Source of the DNA: Cocleimonas sp.
GTDB taxonomy: Bacteria > Pseudomonadota > Gammaproteobacteria > Thiotrichales > Thiotrichaceae
NCBI GenBank assembly: GCA_023146675.1
Contig: JAGLBQ010000003.1
Location: 1-5,307, forward strand
Reading direction: 5' to 3'
DNA: 5,307 nucleotides
The notes beneath the pieces are model-generated. The model did no database searches and was not told the DNA's origin. It saw nothing but the letters and a program-made list of their open reading frames with translations. Position 1 is the first letter of the stretch; the number at the start of each line of letters is the position of its first letter. Of the stretch, positions 1 through 5,307 are shown piece by piece. Both the position numbers and the translations under genes were made by a program.

Positions 1-1086
1 CTGCATCGCTTTATTGCCAATATTGCCTTTGGTGGCGCCATTGTGGGAGCCTATGCGGGCTATAAATTCCTTTCCGCTAAAACCATGGAAATGCGCGCAC
101 ATTATGATTGGATGGGCTACACCGCTAACTTTATCGCTATTCTCGCCTTTTTACCGTTACCGTTTGCAGGTTATTGGTTAATGGCTGAAATTTACGCTTA
201 TTCTCAGCAGATGGGGATTACTGCAATGGGTGGCATTCTCGCATGGTTATTTATCGTGCAAGCAGTATTGATTGGCACTATTTTACTGGCGGGGAATTAT
301 TATCTCTGGTCAGGTATGTCCCGTACCGATGGCTCTAAACGCTATCTCTGGATGATCAAATACATCGCATTTGTGCTAGTCGCCTGCTTCCTTGTGTGGG
401 TAACACCGCATACACTGATTCTAAGTGCCGATGAAATTAAACAACTCGGCGGAAGTCATCACCATTTACTTGGCCCATTAGGCATTATGCCCGCAAAAAA
501 TATCGCGGTGAACTTAATGCTAATTTTCACTTTCCTCTCCTTCCAGCTTTATCGTCGTGCCGATAAGGTCGCAACAGTGAGTTATGCCCCAGCGCTGAAT
601 ATGCTGATGATCGCCATTTATGTGGTGGCGATTGTGAATGTTATTTATGCAGGCGTGTATTACGGCTATTTCACCAATACGGTCTACAAAGTTGGCTCTA
701 GTGTGATGCAAGTAGTGTCTACCTTAGTGGTCATTGTGGCGGGTATTACCATTGATGCGTTCTTATTTAAAAATGCTAAAACCATTCCCGCTATTTGGGG
801 GCGTGTTAGTAATCGATCCCAATACGCACTATTCGCTCTGCCCATTGCCTTTACTTGGTTGATGGCGCTGATGGGCTATGTGCGCTCCTCAGTGCGAACA
901 CATTGGCATGTGTACACAGTGATGAAGGATAATTCCCCTGATAACTTTGTACCCTCAATTGGCTATGCTGGCAATATGATGACCATTGTGACAGTGTTAT
1001 TTTTGGTGATGGTGCTGTTTATTTTCTGGATTGCCTCATTAAGTGAAACCAAACAAAGCAAACCCCTAGGGGAGGTAGCAGCATGA
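1..1086 (+). CDS. Cytochrome bd-like (CydA-related) membrane subunit, 5' end truncated by the window
   Basis: This is the C-terminal 361 residues of a polytopic inner-membrane protein. The frame is open to base 1 (it begins L-H-R-F-I-A-N and runs into a helix), so the GTG at 43 is not a credible start. About nine hydrophobic helices are visible. Recognisable family segments are HYDWMGYTANF near residues 34-44, a VWVTPHTL segment followed by a GGSHHHLLG loop (the three His codons are at 457-465), and RSSVRTHWHVYTVMKDNS near residues 295-312 before the last helix. I recognise these as typical of the cytochrome bd-like proteins known from Nitrospira-type and other chemolithotrophic respiratory clusters. 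The last two helices can be laid against the CydA C-terminus, but the GRQPW motif is replaced by the RSSVRTHWH region. The expected role is heme-bearing electron transfer with quinone or another partner; oxygen reduction is doubtful. It overlaps the next gene by ATGA, so the two are probably coupled. Family call is fairly firm, exact function is not. Confidence 0.75.
   Translation: MHRFIANIAFGGAIVGAYAGYKFLSAKTMEMRAHYDWMGYTANFIAILAFLPLPFAGYWLMAEIYAYSQQMGITAMGGILAWLFIVQAVLIGTILLAGNYYLWSGMSRTDGSKRYLWMIKYIAFVLVACFLVWVTPHTLILSADEIKQLGGSHHHLLGPLGIMPAKNIAVNLMLIFTFLSFQLYRRADKVATVSYAPALNMLMIAIYVVAIVNVIYAGVYYGYFTNTVYKVGSSVMQVVSTLVVIVAGITIDAFLFKNAKTIPAIWGRVSNRSQYALFALPIAFTWLMALMGYVRSSVRTHWHVYTVMKDNSPDNFVPSIGYAGNMMTIVTVLFLVMVLFIFWIASLSETKQSKPLGEVAA
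1068..1075 (+). promoter_or_regulatory. Ribosome binding site of the di-heme cytochrome c gene
   Basis: AGGGGAGG ends seven bases before the ATG at 1083. It lies inside the last codons of the upstream membrane-subunit gene and fixes the start that gives the 4-base ATGA overlap, the usual arrangement for translational coupling. Confidence 0.75.
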
Positions 1087-2105
1087 GTAGCGAACAATCA
1101 AACACCTCCGCAACACCACTTGAAAAGACAGAAACGAATGTACTGTTAAAGGTCATCGGTTTTTGTGTAGCACTGACCTTGGTGTTTACAGGCGTAGCTA
1201 ATTTATTGCCTCAAGTTGAAGGCGAAGCTCCTGTTGATAAAGAGATTGATTTATCCTCACTCACCCCCGAATCTTTTGCCGCCTTGGGCGAAGAATTATT
1301 TATGGGTAAAGGCACTTGTACACTGTGTCACAAACCTCCGCCACTTGGACGCGCACCTGATATTCAAGGGGAAAATATGGTAGCAATAGCCGAGGAGCGC
1401 CTAAAAGATTCCCGCTATAAAGGTGAAGCAAAATCAACTGCTGACTATATTTTGGAATCGATGAAAGATCCTAGTATTTATGTGGTGAAAGATTGGGGCG
1501 TTGCAGGAACCAATGACAGCGTTTCCCCAATGCCTAAAGTACATGCGGCACCGATTGAATTATCAGATGTGGAAATGGATGCCGTTATTGCTTATCTACA
1601 GCATAAAGACGGCAATGATATTACGGTTAAATTACCTACTGAAGCCCCTGTTAGTGATAAAAAAGCAGAGGCTGATAGTGCTGGCACACCTGCTCCAGCG
1701 GCTAATGCAGAAGACGCGATCAAAAAATACGGCTGTCAGGCTTGTCATAATTTATTAGGTACAAAATCTCCCGTTGGTCCTTCACTTGATGATATTGGCT
1801 CACGCTTAGATCCAATGCAAATTCAAGAAAGCATTATCGACCCTGCCGCAGTACTAGCTGAGGGCTTTGCCGATATTATGCCAAAAGACTTTGCTGATAA
1901 AATGACAGTTAAAGAGTTGAAGATGATTGTTGATTTATTAGTGAACAATAAAGGTGATGGAGCTGTTACTAAAACAGCAACACCAAAGATTAAAAAGACA
2001 GTAGTTGAACCGGCTAAAGCAGAACCATCTGAAACAAAAACCTCAGAAGTAGAAAGTAAAGAAGAACAATCCACAGAGCCAGCAACTAAGGAGAACGAAC
2101 AATGA
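1083..2105 (+). CDS. Membrane-anchored di-heme cytochrome c
   Basis: A 340-residue protein predicted to carry electrons on the periplasmic face of the inner membrane. Residues 1-20 are polar. Residues about 21-42 form one hydrophobic segment with no clear signal-peptidase site, so it is probably an uncleaved anchor. The first cytochrome c domain has CTLCH at 79-83 with a likely axial Met150 in SPMPKVHA. An Ala/Pro/Lys-rich linker (about 187-211) leads to the second domain, with CQACH at 218-222 and a likely axial Met266 in DIMPKDF. From about residue 290 to the end the chain is a low-complexity Lys/Glu/Thr/Pro/Ala tail, probably disordered. The start is supported by the AGGGGAGG site and the ATGA overlap with the bd-like gene; the stop overlaps the next start in the same way. 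Partners are most likely the two flanking gene products. The heme count is directly visible; the redox partners are inferred. Confidence 0.88.
   Translation: MSSEQSNTSATPLEKTETNVLLKVIGFCVALTLVFTGVANLLPQVEGEAPVDKEIDLSSLTPESFAALGEELFMGKGTCTLCHKPPPLGRAPDIQGENMVAIAEERLKDSRYKGEAKSTADYILESMKDPSIYVVKDWGVAGTNDSVSPMPKVHAAPIELSDVEMDAVIAYLQHKDGNDITVKLPTEAPVSDKKAEADSAGTPAPAANAEDAIKKYGCQACHNLLGTKSPVGPSLDDIGSRLDPMQIQESIIDPAAVLAEGFADIMPKDFADKMTVKELKMIVDLLVNNKGDGAVTKTATPKIKKTVVEPAKAEPSETKTSEVESKEEQSTEPATKENEQ
2087..2093 (+). promoter_or_regulatory. Ribosome binding site of the tri-heme/EB_dh fusion gene
   Basis: TAAGGAG lies eight bases before the ATG at 2102, inside the end of the di-heme cytochrome gene. 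It supports the start that overlaps the upstream TGA by ATGA. Confidence 0.75.
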
Positions 2106-4528
2106 ATGAGCCTAAAAAAAGTCGTTTTCGTATTCCTGCCTTATTCCAAGCGGTTGCGGTATTAGCCATTGTTTATTTTGCACTGAGCTACCCTGCTTTA
2201 ATGTTGCCTAAAACACTGTTGATTCAATATATGATTATTATTGTGATCGGTGTTTTGCTCTATTTTTCCTTTGATGAAGAACGTTGGACTGATTTTAAAG
2301 CACCTATCTTTGCCACCTTGCGCAAGCCTAAACTTGCTCCTGTGCGTTGGTTTTTTTTATTAGCCTTTCCTGCCATCATTGCTTATACCGTCTATGGAAT
2401 GGTAAAACCCTCTTTTGATGCGCCACTTGAGCTGCGTCAAACCCACCCTGCACCACCGTCTAAGCTAAAAGTTTTTAATAAGACTTACGATCTAACCAAG
2501 CTAGAAAATCCCATTCGGGAAGAAATGGTAAAGCATCTAAGCAATAATCCTACCAAAGCATATGAGATCTACGATAAAGCCACTAAGGCAGGTCAGGAGG
2601 TTTATTATAAAAATTGCTTCTATTGTCACGGTGATTTAATGGATGGTGATGGGCATTATGGTGATGCCTTTAACCCGCGTCCGATCAATTTTCAGGACGT
2701 AGGAACCATTGCTCAGTTACAAGAATCCTTCCTCTTTTGGCGTATTACCACCGGTGGACCTGGACTACCTAAAGAAGGCACACCGTGGAAATCAGCGATG
2801 CCCGTTTGGCATGAGATGATCAATGAAGAGGATGTTTGGAATGTCATCACTTATCTATACGATTATGTCGGACAAGTGCCGCGCATGTGGGACGCCGAGC
2901 AATCTAAACTAGTAACAGGCGTAAAAGATAAGCTAATCAAAGAACGTGCCAACATGCAAGGCAAGGATCTTTATAATCTACGCTGCGCCGTTTGTCATGG
3001 TGATGAAGGCATGGGCGATGGGGTTGCCGCTGATCTACTGTATCCACGTCCGCGTGATTTTTCTTTGGGTATGTTTAAATACAAAACCTCACCTGGGAGC
3101 TTACCGCCACGCGATGAAGATATTTTAGAAACAATCCAACACGGTCTCACAGGAACAGGTATGCCAGGCTGGAAATCGCTAATGAGCGATGTGCAAATGA
3201 AAAGCCTCATCCCCGTGCTAAAAAGTTTTGATGTAGCAGGTACATGGGTGCCAGAAGATGCCGATGAAGATAAAATAGATGATGAAGGTCGCTATACAGG
3301 CACTGATTTCATCAAAATAACAGAAATTGAACCCACCGAAGGACAAATAGCTTACTCTGAGGGCTCCATCAAAGCAGGTAAAGCCGCCTTTATAAAAGCC
3401 TGCGCAGAATGTCACGGTGATGCAGGACGCGGTAATATTATCTCTGGTAAACGCCTAGAAGATGATTGGGGTGGACGCATTTGGCCACGTGATCAAACAG
3501 CTCCTTGGACGTGGCGTGCTAGTAATGTCGAACCAACAGCCGACCTACTCCCTGAAGCTGCACGCACTGAAACTGTCAAGAAAATATACACCCGCCTTTC
3601 AATTGGTATTATCGGCACCCCCATGCCCGCCCATCGCGCGGTAGATGAGGGTAATAAAGACCCCGTTAGCCTAGAAGATCGCTGGCATATATCCAACTAT
3701 GTGTACTCATTACGCGAAAATGCAGCCCCTCCTCCGGGAGAAACATCGGTTATCAATGGTTTATTAGTCGAAGGCTCGTTACCTAATAGCGAAGATGATC
3801 CTGTATGGCAAAAAGCCAAACCCGTCACCCTACGCCTTGCGCCTAATCTGATCAAAGAAGATCGCTTATTTACGCCACTTTCAGAGGCCATCACGGTAAG
3901 AACGCTGTACAACAAAAGCGAAATTGCCTTTATGTTAGAACTAAATGATCGCACTGACAGTCGCCCGGGAGAAAAAACCTCCGTTGGCATTCAAGACGAT
4001 CGCTTTAAACTAACACCCGATGCCTTCGCGATTCAATTCCCCAAAGAAGGTGCCTTTGCAACCTCACCCGTGGTCACAAAACCTTTATTTAGACACGGTG
4101 ACCAAGCACACCCCACTACCATCTGGTACTGGAATGCAGGAAGCATCGAGCCAAAAACTGATCCAATGGTGACACTTATGGACGCTACAGGCCCCAATAG
4201 CAAACTCAAACCTCGTGGCGCAGAAGACCTAAAAACAGAAGGAAAATGGAAAGATGGACGCTGGCGTATCATAATGAAACGCGCTTTAAAAGGTGGAAAA
4301 TCAGGCGATGTAAACTTCGCAGAAGGTCGTTATATTCCCATCTCCTTTGCTAATTGGGACGGTAGCAACGGAGAAACAGGCTCTAAACACACGCTCACTA
4401 GCTGGTACTGGTTACTGCTTCCACCTAAAGCTAATTTAGTCAACGTTTATGGTATTCCACTGCTGGTATTTTCATTCTTGCTATTACTTGGAATATTACT
4501 GGTCAAAGGACAGAGAAAGTATGCTTAA
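2102..4528 (+). CDS. Tri-heme cytochrome c fused to an ethylbenzene dehydrogenase-type heme b domain, membrane anchored
   Basis: An 808-residue multidomain electron-transfer protein. Three membrane helices (about 13-35, 38-57, 83-102) precede the soluble part; the basic N-terminus (KKSRFR) and basic 58-82 loop place those segments in the cytoplasm and the rest in the periplasm. Three cytochrome c domains follow: about 163-257 with CFYCH at 172-176 and likely ligand Met233; about 286-376 with CAVCH at 295-299 and Met354; about 425-537 with CAECH at 434-438 and Met508. Residues about 552-775 resemble the cytochrome c-552/DMSO reductase gamma-like heme b domain (EB_dh), with LELNDRTDSRPG, the IWYWNAG motif (Trp675, Trp677) and a KHTLTSWYWLLLPP end. 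By analogy with EbdC, where Met and Lys bind heme b, Met611 and Lys762 are candidate ligands (inference). A final helix (about 783-802) returns to a basic tail, KGQRKYA. Such domains usually partner a molybdopterin oxidoreductase, but none is in the window. The c-heme assignment is firm, EB_dh is strong, and the substrate is unknown. Confidence 0.87.
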   Translation: MNEPKKSRFRIPALFQAVAVLAIVYFALSYPALMLPKTLLIQYMIIIVIGVLLYFSFDEERWTDFKAPIFATLRKPKLAPVRWFFLLAFPAIIAYTVYGMVKPSFDAPLELRQTHPAPPSKLKVFNKTYDLTKLENPIREEMVKHLSNNPTKAYEIYDKATKAGQEVYYKNCFYCHGDLMDGDGHYGDAFNPRPINFQDVGTIAQLQESFLFWRITTGGPGLPKEGTPWKSAMPVWHEMINEEDVWNVITYLYDYVGQVPRMWDAEQSKLVTGVKDKLIKERANMQGKDLYNLRCAVCHGDEGMGDGVAADLLYPRPRDFSLGMFKYKTSPGSLPPRDEDILETIQHGLTGTGMPGWKSLMSDVQMKSLIPVLKSFDVAGTWVPEDADEDKIDDEGRYTGTDFIKITEIEPTEGQIAYSEGSIKAGKAAFIKACAECHGDAGRGNIISGKRLEDDWGGRIWPRDQTAPWTWRASNVEPTADLLPEAARTETVKKIYTRLSIGIIGTPMPAHRAVDEGNKDPVSLEDRWHISNYVYSLRENAAPPPGETSVINGLLVEGSLPNSEDDPVWQKAKPVTLRLAPNLIKEDRLFTPLSEAITVRTLYNKSEIAFMLELNDRTDSRPGEKTSVGIQDDRFKLTPDAFAIQFPKEGAFATSPVVTKPLFRHGDQAHPTTIWYWNAGSIEPKTDPMVTLMDATGPNSKLKPRGAEDLKTEGKWKDGRWRIIMKRALKGGKSGDVNFAEGRYIPISFANWDGSNGETGSKHTLTSWYWLLLPPKANLVNVYGIPLLVFSFLLLLGILLVKGQRKYA

Positions 4529-4547
4529 TGCAATAGTTCTCGTCTGG

Positions 4548-4554
4548 TAGGAGA
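4548..4554 (+). promoter_or_regulatory. Ribosome binding site of the SCO1/SenC gene
   Basis: TAGGAGA sits in the 33-base gap after the fusion gene. Its AGGAG core ends eight bases before the ATG at 4562, which fixes that start and leaves a complete lipoprotein signal. The gap shows no terminator, so co-transcription with the upstream genes is likely. Confidence 0.7.
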
Positions 4555-4561
4555 TAATAAG

Positions 4562-5203
4562 ATGAAAATAAACGTATTCGCTATCTGTATCGTTTTTACA
4601 TTACTAGTATCTTGTAATGGTAATGACGTAGCAACAAAAAGCACTCATACTGACAAAAAAGAAGCATCACAAAAACCCAAAGATAAAGTAATCGCCACAA
4701 AAGACCAACGCCCAATAGATCAACGTGGTGGAGAATTTACGCTCTTTGGTAAAGAGGGTGCTGTTTCTTTATCCGACTTTAAAGGCAAAGCAGTTGCCAT
4801 TTATTTTGGCTATACACAATGCCCTGATGTCTGCCCTACCAACCTTGTATTACTCAGTATTGCATTAAAACAATTAAATGAAGAAGAGCTAAAACAGTTT
4901 CAAGGGATTTTTATCAGTGTCGATCCTGGACGTGATAGTCCTGACTTGCTAGCAAAATACACTCAGTTTTTTCATCCGAAAATCATAGGATTAAGCGGAG
5001 CACCAGACGACCTTGACCCCATTGCAGCAAAATATGGTGCATACTATGAAAAAGTCAGTTACTCCAACTCTGCCCTACTTTATGGTATTAGCCACACATC
5101 AGAAACTTATATTGTAGGAAAAAATGGCAAATTAATGGCAATAATGCCACACGCGGCACCTGCTGAAGATATAGCGCAAGCGCTTCGATCTGCGATGAAA
5201 TAA
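4562..5203 (+). CDS. SCO1/SenC/PrrC-type copper-binding or thiol-redox lipoprotein
   Basis: A 213-residue protein of the SCO family, which delivers copper to the CuA site of heme-copper oxidases or acts as a thiol-disulfide reductase in oxidase assembly. A short N-terminal hydrophobic segment ends in a lipobox (Leu15-Val16-Ser17-Cys18), so the mature protein is predicted to be lipid-anchored at Cys18 outside the cytoplasmic membrane. A polar Lys-rich tether (about 19-50) leads to the thioredoxin-like domain. The metal/thiol motif CPDVC gives Cys87 and Cys91 within YFGYTQCPDVCPTNL, SVDPGRDSP follows, and the conserved distal histidine is His178 in GISHTSETYIV. All three copper-ligand residues are therefore present and the length is normal for the family. 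It closes the cluster, 33 bases after the multi-heme fusion gene. No copper oxidase subunit is visible in the window, so its client could be encoded elsewhere or just outside. Family assignment is firm; the client is unknown. Confidence 0.93.
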   Translation: MKINVFAICIVFTLLVSCNGNDVATKSTHTDKKEASQKPKDKVIATKDQRPIDQRGGEFTLFGKEGAVSLSDFKGKAVAIYFGYTQCPDVCPTNLVLLSIALKQLNEEELKQFQGIFISVDPGRDSPDLLAKYTQFFHPKIIGLSGAPDDLDPIAAKYGAYYEKVSYSNSALLYGISHTSETYIVGKNGKLMAIMPHAAPAEDIAQALRSAMK

Positions 5204-5307
5204 ATATTGTTTTTTATCAATTATCCCTGCGCACGATGGCGCAACAGGGCTTGCTAATAACGTTCAGTGATAATCTAAGCTGGAATCAAAAAAATATGAT
5301 GTAGCCC
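5204..5307. other. Non-coding 3' flank of the cluster
   Basis: About 100 bases after the SCO gene to the window end. Apart from the imperfect hairpin and two homopolymer runs (T at 5210-5215, A near 5288-5294), I see no convincing gene start, tRNA or promoter. The change from tightly packed genes to a gap suggests the operon ends here. Confidence 0.5.
5225..5249 (+). terminator. Imperfect hairpin downstream of the cluster, possible terminator
   Basis: TGCGC (5228-5232) pairs with GCGCA (5239-5243) around a six-base loop, and CCC (5225-5227) can pair with GGG (5247-5249) across a three-base bulge. It lies 21 bases after the SCO stop codon, where a terminator would be expected. No T tract follows it on the + strand, and none follows it on the - strand either, so a standard intrinsic terminator is not supported. 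It may instead be a 3'-end-protecting stem or a copy of a dispersed palindromic repeat. Confidence 0.3.

Noticed and set aside
43..45. GTG as the start of the first gene
   Set aside because: The frame is open from base 1 and the upstream codons continue a membrane helix typical of the family, so the gene is truncated by the window edge.
457..465. Three consecutive His codons as a special metal-binding site
   Set aside because: A His-rich loop at this place fits what I recall of the bd-like family, so a novel metal site is not needed to explain it.
3697..3990. Minus-strand open frame opposite the EB_dh domain
   Set aside because: It lies entirely opposite a well-supported domain, has no recognisable family features, and is best explained as a shadow of the coding strand.
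4528..4536. ATG overlapping the stop of the fusion gene (TAATG) as a coupled start
   Set aside because: It reads Met-Gln-stop, so it encodes nothing; the real next start is at 4562 with its own ribosome binding site.
5251..5274. Promoter made of TTGCTA and GATAAT in the 3' flank
   Set aside because: The spacer is only 12 bases, well short of the usual 16-18, and no gene start is visible downstream within the window.

Overview
The window holds one co-directional (+ strand) respiratory gene cluster from what looks like a Gram-negative, AT-leaning bacterium. The Gram-negative reading rests on multi-heme c cytochromes placed outside the inner membrane, a lipobox-anchored SCO protein and strong Shine-Dalgarno sequences. 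The overall protein flavour suggests a proteobacterium, perhaps a gammaproteobacterial chemolithotroph, but no marker gene here fixes the taxon and that placement is a weak inference.

Layout: (1) bases 1-1086 are the 3' part of a polytopic membrane protein of the cytochrome bd-like (CydA-related) family; its start lies outside the window. (2) 1083-2105 encodes a membrane-anchored di-heme cytochrome c. (3) 2102-4528 encodes an 808-residue fusion of three N-terminal membrane helices, three c-type heme domains, an ethylbenzene-dehydrogenase/DMSO-reductase gamma-type heme b domain (EB_dh) and one C-terminal membrane helix. (4) 4562-5203 encodes a SCO1/SenC-type thioredoxin-fold lipoprotein. (5) 5204-5307 is non-coding as far as can be seen, with one imperfect hairpin. 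Genes 1-2 and 2-3 overlap by the four bases ATGA, and gene 4 follows after 33 bases with its own ribosome binding site, so all four are probably one transcript whose promoter is upstream of the window.

Working model (inference): genes 1-3 form a membrane complex with five c hemes and probably one b heme on the periplasmic side, joined to a bd-like membrane subunit that could exchange electrons with the quinone pool or another acceptor. The bd-like subunit lacks the GRQPW motif of canonical bd quinol oxidases, so it is unlikely to be an ordinary oxygen-reducing bd oxidase. EB_dh domains normally receive electrons from, or deliver them to, a molybdopterin enzyme of the DMSO reductase family (ethylbenzene, selenate, chlorate, nitrite or similar), but no such catalytic subunit is inside this window. 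The SCO protein hints at a copper site or at thiol chemistry during assembly of this or a neighbouring oxidase. The most interesting object is the tri-heme c/heme b fusion combined with the bd-like subunit.
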